DNA of 64,000 nucleotides from Limnobacter sp. CACIAM 66H1. Lineage in GTDB: Bacteria; Pseudomonadota; Gammaproteobacteria; Burkholderiales; Burkholderiaceae_B. Every line of letters begins with the position of its first letter. The first letter of the stretch is position 1. The stretch lies in NCBI RefSeq assembly GCF_001601825.1, contig NZ_LUJK01000001.1, forward strand, positions 1-64,000. Direction: 5' to 3'. The translations under genes were made by a program, and so were the position numbers. Under the pieces are notes generated by a model. That model did no database searches and was not told where the DNA came from. It worked only from the letters and a program-made list of their open reading frames with translations. Shown piece by piece: positions 44,980 through 52,933 of the stretch.

Positions 44980-45816
44980 ATGGCAGTCTTGACACGAAGT
45001 CTGTTTGCCTTGTCGGCAGTGTGGGTGACCACTGCCTGCTCCATGCAGCACACCGCAGAATCTGCCATGCGTTCAGCGCCCACTGTGTGGCTCATGGGTG
45101 AGGTTCATGACAACCCCCAAGCCCACCAGGCGCGGTATGAAATCATTGCTGAGAAGGTCAAGCAAGGTTGGCGACCTGCCATTGTGATGGAACAGTTTGA
45201 CCGCGAACACCAAGGCCTGCTGCGTACGGCGCAAGATGAATGCAAAACAGCAGCTTGCATCACTTCCAAACCATGGGCGGAAAAGTGGCAGTGGGAACTC
45301 TACGAGCCAATCATTCAGCTGGCGCTTGATTACCAATTGCCTTTGTTGGCGGCCAATGTGTCGCGCGAGGACGCAAACCGCATTGTAAAGGGCGGCTACA
45401 GCGCGGCATTGGACCCTGACACGGTTGCCCACTATGAATTAAACAAACCTTTGCCACCGGCACTGGCTGAACAGCATCGGCAAAACATTGTGGAGGGGCA
45501 TTGCAATATGCTGCCACCCCAGGTGGCCGAGAAGATGATTGCGGCGCAAGTGGCCCGAGATGTCTGGATGGCCAAGGTCATCGAGCAGCAAGCTGAACAG
45601 CGCGATGTGGTTTTGATTGCCGGCAACGGCCATGTTCAAAAAGATGTCGGCGTGGTGCAATGGTTGCCCGTTACACTACAAGAAACAACAACCGTGTATG
45701 GTTTCATTGAGAATTCGCAAGCGGGTGGCTCTAAGCAATTCGATGTACTGGCGCAGGTGCCGGCGCATCCCCGTGAAGACCCTTGCGAGGCATTCAAAGC
45801 CATGATGAAAAAATAA
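44980..45816 (+). CDS. ChaN-family lipoprotein (haem-binding/iron-regulated)
   Basis: 278 residues with lipobox VTTAC (Cys20) and the ChaN/PhuW core: VWLMGEVHDNPQAHQARYE at the start and VVLIAGNGHVQKDVGV later. Campylobacter ChaN binds stacked haems and is iron-regulated; PhuW homologues occur with haem uptake genes. Here no haem system is adjacent. It lies five bases after the intradiol dioxygenase gene, so the two are probably one transcript. The TraB/EreA-like fold leaves room for another role. Confidence 0.85.
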   Translation: MAVLTRSLFALSAVWVTTACSMQHTAESAMRSAPTVWLMGEVHDNPQAHQARYEIIAEKVKQGWRPAIVMEQFDREHQGLLRTAQDECKTAACITSKPWAEKWQWELYEPIIQLALDYQLPLLAANVSREDANRIVKGGYSAALDPDTVAHYELNKPLPPALAEQHRQNIVEGHCNMLPPQVAEKMIAAQVARDVWMAKVIEQQAEQRDVVLIAGNGHVQKDVGVVQWLPVTLQETTTVYGFIENSQAGGSKQFDVLAQVPAHPREDPCEAFKAMMKK

Positions 45817-45842
45817 ACCACACAGGCAGAGGGGACAAACAG

Positions 45843-46511
45843 GTGGGTAGTTCATTGCATTGGCGGTGCGCTGGCGCGCTCCTGCTCGGCGCAGCGGCGT
45901 TTTATTCTCAACCATTGAAGGCCAATGGATTTGAGGATTTTGACGACGCAGAGTTGATTGACCACATTGCAGGCAGCGTGGCCCGTGGATACGGACGCAT
46001 GTATGGCTATGGCGTCGATTTCAAATTGATCGGAAAAGAAACGCCTCACCAGTCACCTTTGCTGGTTCAGTACAACGCCCCGCTTAAGCGCTGTACGTTT
46101 TTTATCAGCACTCGTGACAAAACATGGCACAGCTTTGAGCAATATCTCGAGTTTTTCGAAGGGCTGCCCAAGCAGGTGGTGTACGAGGCTTTTTTCGCGC
46201 ATGAATCAGGCCATTGCGTTCAAATGCGGGAGCAAATTGATTTTGGACCTGTTCGGCGTCGTCACCGTGAGGAATTGTATGCCGACGTCTTTGCCCTGTC
46301 GCATGTCGAGCGTTATTACCCCAAGCATCGTAAGGCATTTCAAGAAGCGCAGTTAAAAATGCGTCGCGCAGCGCTGGGCATTCAAAACGAATACGACTTT
46401 TACAAAGAATTACTGAGATTGCATTACAGCCCTGGTCTTCAATCGGCATTGAAAGTGAAAAATCCGCAGGAAAGAGCGTACTCAATAGCCAAGGCAGTCG
46501 ATCTCTTGTGA
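45843..46511 (+). CDS. Secreted HExxH protein of unknown family
   Basis: 222 residues from GTG 45843 (AGGGG nine bases before), with a signal peptide ending near SQPLKA. The motif HESGHC in EAFFAHESGHCVQMRE is a canonical zincin signature, and EELYADVFAL about 35 residues later could give the third zinc ligand, as in gluzincin-like proteases. I do not recognise the family. It follows the ChaN-like gene after 26 bases. A periplasmic metalloprotease is the natural reading, but activity is inferred from motif only. Confidence 0.7.
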   Translation: MGSSLHWRCAGALLLGAAAFYSQPLKANGFEDFDDAELIDHIAGSVARGYGRMYGYGVDFKLIGKETPHQSPLLVQYNAPLKRCTFFISTRDKTWHSFEQYLEFFEGLPKQVVYEAFFAHESGHCVQMREQIDFGPVRRRHREELYADVFALSHVERYYPKHRKAFQEAQLKMRRAALGIQNEYDFYKELLRLHYSPGLQSALKVKNPQERAYSIAKAVDLL

Positions 46512-46517
46512 TAGTTT

Positions 46518-46531
46518 GTTATCGTGATAAG
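46518..46531. promoter_or_regulatory. OhrR-like operator candidate before the dienelactone hydrolase gene
   Basis: GTTATCGTGATAAG contains the perfect inverted repeat TTATC-GT-GATAA. It closely resembles the two repeats before ohr (GTTATTGCGATAAC and GTTACTGCGATAAC) and lies about 40 bases before the start codon. Confidence 0.5.
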
Positions 46532-46571
46532 CAATCAAGCTTAATCCCAAGGAAGCACAGGAGTAGTTAGC

Positions 46572-47438
46572 ATGGATCAAATGAAATTTGGCTTGGCAGA
46601 GAAAATCAGGGAAACAACAGTCAATCGAAGGGGCTTTTTGCTCACGTCGCTCGCAGGCGGCTTTGCCGTGGCCTCTGAGCCTCTGTTCGCCCAAGCGATC
46701 AAAACAGACACGCAGGGCATCACCGCCGGTGAAGTGAAAGTACCGGTCAAAGACGGGCAAATTCCAGCTTACCGGGCCATGCCAGCCAAAGGTGGAAGTT
46801 TCCCTGTCATCCTTGTGATTCAGGAAATTTTCGGTGTTCACGAATACATTCAGGACATTTGCAGACGCTTGGCCAAGCAAGGCTACTATGCGATTGCCCC
46901 GGCGCTGTTCAGCCGCGAAGCGGATGTTTCCAACATGAGTCTCGATGCAATCTTGAAGGAAGTGGTGCCAGTGGTGCCCGATGCCCAAGTGATGACCGAT
47001 ATTGATTCCACCGTGGCTTTTGCCAAGGCCAGCGGCAAGGTCAATACCGCCCGTTTGGGTATTGTTGGCTACTGCTGGGGAGGCCGCACGGTATGGCTTT
47101 ACGCGAACCACAATCCGGCCGTGAAAGCGGGTGTGTCTTACTACGGTTTGTTGGCAGGTCTAAAAGGACCGAACAAACCCGCAGACCCGGTGGATGTGGC
47201 CGCAAGCCTGAAGGTGCCCGTGCTGGGTCTGTATGCGGGCGAGGATAGTTTCGTGCCCGATGAGGTGGTGGACAAGATGCGTAATGAGCTGGGCAAAGGC
47301 AACAGTGCCTCTGAAATCGTGGTATTCCCAGCGGTCAACCATGGTTTTCATGCAGATTACCGCCCCACTTACGACCGACGGGCCGCCACGTATGCCTGGA
47401 AGCTGACTTTGGACTGGTTTAAGGAACGAGGCGTGTAA
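46572..47438 (+). CDS. Dienelactone hydrolase family protein with Tat signal
   Basis: 288 residues with a twin-arginine signal (TVNRRGFLLTSLAGG, cleavage near LFAQA) and an alpha/beta-hydrolase with the dienelactone-type triad: Cys168 in GYCWGGR, Asp225 in AGEDSFVP, and His257 in NHGFH. The segment QEIFGVHEYIQD is a family mark. Export by Tat argues against a plain catechol-pathway role. AGGAG precedes the ATG. A sequence like the ohr operators lies upstream, so it may belong to the peroxide/electrophile response. Confidence 0.88.
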   Translation: MDQMKFGLAEKIRETTVNRRGFLLTSLAGGFAVASEPLFAQAIKTDTQGITAGEVKVPVKDGQIPAYRAMPAKGGSFPVILVIQEIFGVHEYIQDICRRLAKQGYYAIAPALFSREADVSNMSLDAILKEVVPVVPDAQVMTDIDSTVAFAKASGKVNTARLGIVGYCWGGRTVWLYANHNPAVKAGVSYYGLLAGLKGPNKPADPVDVAASLKVPVLGLYAGEDSFVPDEVVDKMRNELGKGNSASEIVVFPAVNHGFHADYRPTYDRRAATYAWKLTLDWFKERGV

Positions 47439-47582
47439 TTCGGGGTTCAGACGGGTGCGGTTTGAGGTGAATTGTCTGCATTCATGCAAGATTGTCTTGG
47501 ATTGACTTAGACAAGGATGACTCAAACCGCTCAAGCGTTTACACTTGATACACCCCAATCGTTTGGTTAAAACTCCAACAAC

Positions 47583-48020
47583 ATGAAAACCGAGAATCCT
47601 TTAGCGCTAGACAATCAGCTTTGTTTCTCTTTGTATGCCACTTCCCTGGCAATCACCCAGGTTTACAAGCCCCTGTTGCAACCTTTGGGCTTAACCTTTC
47701 CGCAGTATCTGGTGATGATGATCCTGTGGAAAGAGGACGGTGTCAGCCTCATCAATGTGGCCCGTCAGCTGGGCCAACAGCCAGGCGCACTGACGCCAGT
47801 GATCAAACGCATGGCTGAACAAGGCCTGTTGACCCGCAATCGAAGTACCGATGATGAAAGGCAACTGCAAATTTACCTCACTGAAGAAGGCAAGCGGATT
47901 CGGGAAAAAGCGCTGGACGTTTACGCGTGTGTGGTTGAACAATGTGGCATGACACCCATGGACATTCATCGATTGAAATGCGAATTGGATGCCTTGCGTG
48001 AACGACTGCTAAAAGCCTGA
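47583..48020 (+). CDS. ohrR: MarR-family organic-peroxide sensor OhrR
   Basis: 145-residue winged-helix repressor. LALDNQLCFSLYATS contains the reactive Cys14 of OhrR, which lipid or alkyl hydroperoxides oxidise; LGQQPGALTPVIKRMAEQGLL is the recognition helix and wing region. A further cysteine pair near the C-terminus (about 116 and 122) would allow a two-Cys mechanism. It is followed by ohr after 133 bases containing two strong inverted repeats. The ribosome site is weak. A separate TTGTCT/AGACAA repeat lies in its own promoter region at 47492-47514. Confidence 0.92.
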   Translation: MKTENPLALDNQLCFSLYATSLAITQVYKPLLQPLGLTFPQYLVMMILWKEDGVSLINVARQLGQQPGALTPVIKRMAEQGLLTRNRSTDDERQLQIYLTEEGKRIREKALDVYACVVEQCGMTPMDIHRLKCELDALRERLLKA

Positions 48021-48037
48021 TCGCTTGTTCGTAATTG

Positions 48038-48051
48038 GTTATTGCGATAAC
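48038..48051. promoter_or_regulatory. OhrR operator candidate 1 before ohr
   Basis: GTTATTGCGATAAC: a 5-bp perfect inverted repeat (GTTAT/ATAAC) around TGCG, 103 bases before the ohr start. It shares the core GTTAyyGyGATAA with the second site and with the one before the dienelactone hydrolase gene. Confidence 0.6.
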
Positions 48052-48091
48052 ATTTGCCGATCACTGGCAAATTTTATTGAATTGTTCTTGT

Positions 48092-48115
48092 AAATAGTTA
48101 CTGCGATAACTATTT
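48092..48115. promoter_or_regulatory. OhrR operator candidate 2 before ohr
   Basis: AAATAGTTA and TAACTATTT form a perfect 9-bp inverted repeat around CTGCGA, 39 bases before the ohr start. It is the strongest palindrome in the region and well placed to overlap the ohr promoter. Confidence 0.68.
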
Positions 48116-48153
48116 GCTGCTTCATCCACCTAATCAAAGCAAAGGAGAAAACA

Positions 48154-48576
48154 ATGCAAGTCGTGTACTCAACCAAAGCCACATCCACCGGCGGCCGTGA
48201 AGGCGGCTCAGCCACCGACGACGGGCGCTTGAAAGTGCAACTCAGCACGCCCAAGGAGTTGGGTGGTGCCGGCGGCCCAGGTACCAACCCTGAGCAATTG
48301 TTTGCAGCAGGCTACTCGGCCTGTTTTATCGGCGCAATCAAATTTGTGGCTGGACAGGAAAAAATCAGCTTGCCTTCCGAGCCTGAAATTACCGCCACAG
48401 TGGGGATCGGTGGCAACCCGAAAGGTGTGGGTTTTGCAATCACTGTGGACATGAGTATCAAGCTGGACGGCATGGACAAAGCCGCCGCCAATGCGCTGGT
48501 GGAGAAGGCGCATCAGGTGTGCCCTTACTCCAACGCAACCCGTAACAATGTGGATGTAAAGTTGACTGTGGTGTAA
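48154..48576 (+). CDS. ohr: Organic hydroperoxide resistance protein
   Basis: Thiol peroxidase that reduces fatty-acid and alkyl hydroperoxides with lipoyl electrons. The 140 residues carry both catalytic cysteines, Cys57 in AAGYSACFIGA and Cys123 in AHQVCPYSNATR, and the N-terminal GGREGGSATDDG loop. AAAGGAG precedes the ATG. It stands directly after ohrR and is closed by a strong terminator. Confidence 0.96.
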   Translation: MQVVYSTKATSTGGREGGSATDDGRLKVQLSTPKELGGAGGPGTNPEQLFAAGYSACFIGAIKFVAGQEKISLPSEPEITATVGIGGNPKGVGFAITVDMSIKLDGMDKAAANALVEKAHQVCPYSNATRNNVDVKLTVV

Positions 48577-48601
48577 GCGCTCACAGGCTGTTAACCGTTT
48601 G

Positions 48602-48643
48602 AAAAGCGGTGGGCTTGAAAAAGCCCGCCGCTTTTGTTTTTTG
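48602..48643 (+). terminator. Rho-independent terminator after ohr
   Basis: AAAAGCGGTGGGCTT and AAGCCCGCCGCTTTT pair with a single G-T wobble around GAAA, followed by GTTTTTTG. It starts 26 bases past the ohr stop and ends just before the amidoligase gene. Confidence 0.92.
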
Positions 48644-48656
48644 TAGGGAAAATTGA

Positions 48657-49646
48657 ATGGTCAAGCACTATGCCAAACCTGCGTGGATGAACAATGCCGA
48701 GGGGCAGGTACGCTGTGCAGGTTTCGAATTGGAATTTGCCGGGCTTGATTTGCAAACCGCAGCCAGTGCAGTGGCGCAAGCGGTGCGCGGCGAGGTGATC
48801 AAGGATACCCAGGCCGAATGCAAGGTAAAGCACCCACAATTTGGCGATTTCAAGATTGAACTGGACTGGAGCTTTGCCAAGAACATGGCACGCAAGCGGC
48901 TCGAAGAGCAGGGGGCCAGCGAGGATGCCGTGCTGGAATTGATGACCGACCTGGCACGTCAGGTTGTGCCTCTTGAGGTGGTTTGTCCACCAGTTCCAGT
49001 TGATCAACTCGGCATACTTGACGACATGGTGAGCGCCTTGCAACACGCTGGTGCGCTGGGTACGTCCGATTCACTGCTTTACGCATTTGGCGTGCACATC
49101 AACACCGAATTGCCTGCGCTGGATTCGAAAACACTGGTGCCCTATTTGCAGGCCTATTGCGTGTCGCAGTACTGGTTGATGAAGGCACATGACGTGGACA
49201 CACTGCGTCGCTTAACGCCTTACATCGACACCTATCCCAAAAAGTACATCCATGAGGTGATGACCTACACGGCCGATACACCCTTGGAACAAATCATGGA
49301 CGATTACCTGGAATACAACCCCACGCGGAACCGGGGCATGGATTTGCTGCCTTTGTTCAAACAGATTGATGAAGCGAGGGTGCTGGCTGCGGTGCAGGAT
49401 GAACGCGTCAACGCCCGACCTACATTCCATTACCGCTTGCCCAACTGCGAGATTGAAAAGCAGGGTTGGGGCTTGGCCGACAGCTGGAATATTTGGTGCG
49501 TGGTGGAACACTTGGCTGCGGACCCGGTCACATTAAGGTCCATGTGTGAACAATGGACTGATTACAACGAAAACCTGATCAACTTGAAGGAAGAGCCTTG
49601 GCACCAGCAACTGGCGACCATTCACGAAAACCTGTTGTCGGTGTGA
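48657..49646 (+). CDS. Amidoligase_2 family protein
   Basis: 329 residues. The N-terminal RCAGFELEFAGLDL is the metal/ATP-binding strand of the glutamine-synthetase-like amidoligase fold, with CKVKHPQFGDFKIELDW following, and the C-terminal FHYRLPNCEIEKQGWGLADSWN is typical of the family. Such enzymes should join a carboxylate to an amine using ATP; substrates are unknown. The next gene, a class I glutamine amidotransferase, overlaps it by 49 bases, and a YqaA membrane protein follows. The conserved trio points to synthesis and trimming of a gamma-glutamyl-like amide or peptide. Confidence 0.82.
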   Translation: MVKHYAKPAWMNNAEGQVRCAGFELEFAGLDLQTAASAVAQAVRGEVIKDTQAECKVKHPQFGDFKIELDWSFAKNMARKRLEEQGASEDAVLELMTDLARQVVPLEVVCPPVPVDQLGILDDMVSALQHAGALGTSDSLLYAFGVHINTELPALDSKTLVPYLQAYCVSQYWLMKAHDVDTLRRLTPYIDTYPKKYIHEVMTYTADTPLEQIMDDYLEYNPTRNRGMDLLPLFKQIDEARVLAAVQDERVNARPTFHYRLPNCEIEKQGWGLADSWNIWCVVEHLAADPVTLRSMCEQWTDYNENLINLKEEPWHQQLATIHENLLSV

Positions 49647-50302
49647 CCGGCAATGCCAAATGGTGGTCGCCCTCGTGGTTCAGTATCCGGTTTGCCGTGT
49701 GGCTGGCCGGCGGCACAGCCCGGCGCATCAGCGTGAGGCACCCGTGGCCGATTTCAAAAATTGATGCCTTGATTGTGAGTGGTGGTGACGACATTCACCC
49801 CTCCCTGTATGGCGAAGAGGAAGCGCCCAAAGCGCATTACGACCCTGATCGCGATGCCCTGGAGCAGGCGCATATCGCCTGGGCTTTAAAGCACCAGTTG
49901 CCCATGCTGGGAATTTGCCGCGGCACCCAGTTGATCAATGTTAGCTTGGGTGGCAGTTTGCACATCGACATTCGCGCAAAGCGCAAGTTAACCTCAAACA
50001 GGGGCACGGTATTGCCACGTAAGACCGCTGCCTTGCGGGCCAGCAGTTGTCTGGCCTCAGTAACCCGTGCCAGCAGGTTGCGAATAAACAGCCTTCATCA
50101 TCAGGCCATTGACCAACTCGGTGAGGGTATTCGAATCGTGGCTCGAGATCTGGATGGATTCGTGCAGGCCATTGAACCCGCAGAGCACTGTCACTGGTTG
50201 GGTGTGCAATGGCATCCGGAATATTTACTCTACCGCCCGCAGCAACGGCGCCTGTTCAAATGGCTTGTGCAACAATGCAAGCAAGCTTCCCTCCGCGTGT
50301 AA
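49598..50302 (+). CDS. Class I glutamine amidotransferase / gamma-glutamyl hydrolase family protein
   Basis: 234 residues of the PuuD-like peptidase C26 fold. The catalytic cysteine is in LGICRGTQLIN, and the His/Glu pair in GVQWHPEYLL. The start is a TTG at 49598 with AAGGAAG just before it, inside the amidoligase gene; homology begins at once with RKPVVGVTGNAKWW. It probably hydrolyses a gamma-glutamyl amide made or used by the partner amidoligase. It ends three bases before the YqaA gene. Confidence 0.85.
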   Translation: MAPATGDHSRKPVVGVTGNAKWWSPSWFSIRFAVWLAGGTARRISVRHPWPISKIDALIVSGGDDIHPSLYGEEEAPKAHYDPDRDALEQAHIAWALKHQLPMLGICRGTQLINVSLGGSLHIDIRAKRKLTSNRGTVLPRKTAALRASSCLASVTRASRLRINSLHHQAIDQLGEGIRIVARDLDGFVQAIEPAEHCHWLGVQWHPEYLLYRPQQRRLFKWLVQQCKQASLRV

Positions 50303-50305
50303 TCC

Positions 50306-50737
50306 ATGTCGTATCTATTGCTGTTTGCCTCTGCTTTTTTGGCGGCCACCATTTTGCCCTTTTATTCCGAAGTGGTTTTGTTTGCCATGATTCGTGCCGG
50401 TGAACCCGCTGGTTTGTTGCTGGCTGTGGCGGCAGTTGGCAATACCTTGGGATCGGTGGTGAATTGGGTGTTGGGGCGCTACTTGCTGCATTTCCAGCAT
50501 AAAAAATGGTTTTACTTCAAGCCTGAGCAAATCGAGAAAATGCAAACCTGGTTTCAGCGCTACGGTGTTTGGAGTTTGTTGTTGGCCTGGATGCCGATTG
50601 GTGGCGACCCTTTAACCCTGGTCGCCGGTATCATGCGAGTGAAGCTATGGCTTTTTATTGTGCTGGTCGGTATTGGAAAAACATTGCGCTATGTGGCGGT
50701 AATTTATTTTTCTGAAATGTCGGTGGCCTGGTTTTAA
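50306..50737 (+). CDS. YqaA/DedA-family small membrane protein
   Basis: 143 residues with about four hydrophobic segments and the family marks [25 protein letters not shown], and [17 protein letters not shown]. DedA/VTT relatives move lipids or support membrane homeostasis; YqaA itself is uncharacterised. The ATG lies three bases after the amidotransferase stop with no strong ribosome site, so translation is probably coupled. This ties a membrane protein to the amidoligase pair. Confidence 0.85.
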   Translation: MSYLLLFASAFLAATILPFYSEVVLFAMIRAGEPAGLLLAVAAVGNTLGSVVNWVLGRYLLHFQHKKWFYFKPEQIEKMQTWFQRYGVWSLLLAWMPIGGDPLTLVAGIMRVKLWLFIVLVGIGKTLRYVAVIYFSEMSVAWF

Positions 50738-50768
50738 TCAGTTCGAACAAGAGGGAAACAAAGTAGTC

Positions 50769-51479
50769 ATGAACCCGAGTGATTTGCCCAACCTGGATGC
50801 CAACTGTTTCAAGCAACCTGATCGTGAACTGCTGGGCGACAGCTTGTTGCATCCGCCGCGCATTTTGATTCTGTATGGTTCGTTGCGTGCACGTTCATTC
50901 AGCCGTTTGGCAGCCGAGGAAGCTGGGCGCTTGCTAACCTTGATGGGGGCCGAGGTCCGGTTTTTTAACCCGGAAGGCTTGCCTTTGGTGGATGAAGCGA
51001 ATGAGCAACACCCCAAGGTTCAAGAACTTCGCGAGCTGGCGGATTGGTCGGAAGGTCAGGTGTGGAGTTCGCCCGAGCGCCATGGTGCCATGACAGGCGT
51101 GATGAAAACACAAATTGACTGGTTGCCCCTGACCGGTGGTGCCAAGCGGCCCACACAGGGCAAAACTCTGGCTGTGATGCAGGTGTGCGGTGGTTCGCAA
51201 TCATTTAATGTGGTGAACCAGTTACGCGTGTTGGGGCGGTGGATGCGCATGATCACCATTCCCAATCAATCATCAATTGCCAAAGCATTTATGGAGTTTG
51301 ATGAGAACAACCGCATGAAACCTTCGCCGTATTACAACCGACTGGTGGACGTGATGGAAGAGCTTATGAAATTCACCTTGCTGACGCGCGGCCACGCGCA
51401 ATACCTGGTTGATCGCTATTCCGAGCGTGTAGAGTCTGCAGAAGAGTTGTCCAGACGTGTGAATCAGCGCAGCATTTAA
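50769..51479 (+). CDS. arsH: NADPH-dependent FMN reductase ArsH
   Basis: 236-residue flavodoxin-like reductase. The FMN phosphate loop [20 protein letters not shown] and the [16 protein letters not shown] segment are ArsH signatures; ArsH proteins oxidise methylarsenite or reduce quinones and azo dyes. No arsB, arsC or arsR is adjacent, so it may serve general redox or quinone detoxification here. GAGGGAAA precedes the ATG at 12 bases. It lies 31 bases after the YqaA gene and 24 before modA. Confidence 0.92.
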   Translation: MNPSDLPNLDANCFKQPDRELLGDSLLHPPRILILYGSLRARSFSRLAAEEAGRLLTLMGAEVRFFNPEGLPLVDEANEQHPKVQELRELADWSEGQVWSSPERHGAMTGVMKTQIDWLPLTGGAKRPTQGKTLAVMQVCGGSQSFNVVNQLRVLGRWMRMITIPNQSSIAKAFMEFDENNRMKPSPYYNRLVDVMEELMKFTLLTRGHAQYLVDRYSERVESAEELSRRVNQRSI

Positions 51480-51503
51480 TGTTGAATAGGTAGGCGAAAC
51501 ACT

Positions 51504-52268
51504 GTGTTGAAAACATTGGCCTGTTTTGTTTTACTGATCAGTCTGGGCGCAGCCCATGCGGGCAGCGCCACGGTTGCCGCCGCTGCCACCCTGCGCTACG
51601 CGCTGGATGAAATTTCTCCGCAATTTACCAAAGCCACTGGGCACAGCCTGAAGGTGGCATATGGCTCTTCAGGCAACTTCTACAGCCAGATTAAACAAGG
51701 TGCGCCGTTTGATGTGTTTTTGTCAGCCGACATGGTGTTTCCTCAAAAGCTGGTGGATGAAAAACTGGCTGCATCGCCGGCATTGCCCTATGCCGAGGGG
51801 CGTTTGGTGTTGTTGTTGCCGCATAAAAGCCGCCTGAAACCCGATGGCACGCTGGCAGACCTGGCCGCCGCATTGAAGGATGGACGTTTGAGCAAGTTGG
51901 CCATGGCCAATCCCACCGTGGCACCGTATGGCATGCGCGCGCAAGAAGCGCTGATGCATGTTGATTTGTGGGTTGAAGCAAAACCGCGACTGGTCACTGG
52001 CGAGAATGTGGGCCAGGCGACGCAATTTGTGGCCTCAGGCGCTGCACAGGCTGGGTTGGTGGCCTTGTCGCTGGCCCTTGCGCCCGAGCTGGCTGCACGT
52101 ACCCAATATGCCTTGGTGCCCCGTGAATGGCATCAACCTTTGGTACAGGGCATGGTGTTGATTCGCCCCGGTAACCCGGCTGCAAAGGCATTTGCAGATT
52201 TCATGAGCTCGGCACCTGCTCGCGCCATACTCAAGAGGTACGGCTATGACGAGGTGCGTGAACGATGA
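51504..52268 (+). CDS. modA: Molybdate ABC transporter, periplasmic binding protein
   Basis: 254 residues with a signal peptide ending GAAHA. The mature protein opens SATVAAAATLRYALDEI; the oxyanion-contacting serines lie in AYGSSGNFYSQI, and the FDVFLSAD segment is typical. The start is a GTG at 51504 behind TAGGTAGG. It overlaps modB by four bases. I see no ModE-type box, and no modE gene, nearby. Confidence 0.93.
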   Translation: MLKTLACFVLLISLGAAHAGSATVAAAATLRYALDEISPQFTKATGHSLKVAYGSSGNFYSQIKQGAPFDVFLSADMVFPQKLVDEKLAASPALPYAEGRLVLLLPHKSRLKPDGTLADLAAALKDGRLSKLAMANPTVAPYGMRAQEALMHVDLWVEAKPRLVTGENVGQATQFVASGAAQAGLVALSLALAPELAARTQYALVPREWHQPLVQGMVLIRPGNPAAKAFADFMSSAPARAILKRYGYDEVRER

Positions 52269-52933
52269 TGGATTGGTCTGCGTTTTCGCTGTCCATTCAA
52301 CTTGCCTTGGGCACCCTCTTGGTGTTGTTGCCGCTGGGCCTGCTCGCGGGTCGATGGTTGGCCCGCACAGCCTTCAAAGGCCGCACCTGGATCGAGGCCG
52401 CCATTTTGTTGCCCTTGGTGTTGCCACCCACAGTGATGGGTTATTACCTGTTGGTTGCCTTGGGCGGTGGGTCGCCTGTGGGGCAGTGGCTTCAAAACAA
52501 TTTTGGCGTGTCGCTCACTTTCAATTTTGCGGGTCTGTTACTGGCCTCGGTGTTGTTCAATATTCCTTTCATGTTGCAACCCATTCAGCGGGCATTTGAG
52601 TCCATTCCCTACAATCTGAATGAGGCCGCACAGGTGAGCGGTTTGAGCAGTTGGGCCATTTTCACCAAAGTGGAATTGCCTTTGGCCTGGCCCGGCATTT
52701 TGTCGGCGATGGTGCTCACTTTTGTGCATACCCTGGGTGAGTTCGGCGTGGTGCTGATGATAGGCGGGAGCATTCCCGGAGAAACGAAAACCCTGGCGAT
52801 TTCAATTTACGACAGCGTGCAAAGTTTTGACTTGAATGCAGCCCACACCATGTCGCTGGCCCTGTTGATGTTTTCGCTGGTGGCGGTGGCCACTTCGCTG
52901 TGGCTGTCTGGCCGAAGAAGGCGCAAACCATGA
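52265..52933 (+). CDS. modB: Molybdate ABC transporter permease
   Basis: 222-residue inner-membrane permease with about five hydrophobic helices. The ABC-contact EAA loop reads EAAQVSGLSSWAIFTKVELPLAWPG in a typical place (about residues 119-143), and HTLGEFGVVLMIGGSIPGET is characteristic of ModB. It overlaps modA and modC by four bases each, so the three genes form a tight operon. Confidence 0.94.
   Translation: MMDWSAFSLSIQLALGTLLVLLPLGLLAGRWLARTAFKGRTWIEAAILLPLVLPPTVMGYYLLVALGGGSPVGQWLQNNFGVSLTFNFAGLLLASVLFNIPFMLQPIQRAFESIPYNLNEAAQVSGLSSWAIFTKVELPLAWPGILSAMVLTFVHTLGEFGVVLMIGGSIPGETKTLAISIYDSVQSFDLNAAHTMSLALLMFSLVAVATSLWLSGRRRRKP

Noticed and set aside
47492-47514. TTGTCT/AGACAA repeat as an OhrR site
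   Set aside because: It does not share the GTTAyyGyGATAA core of the other candidate sites, so I only mention it as a possible separate operator.
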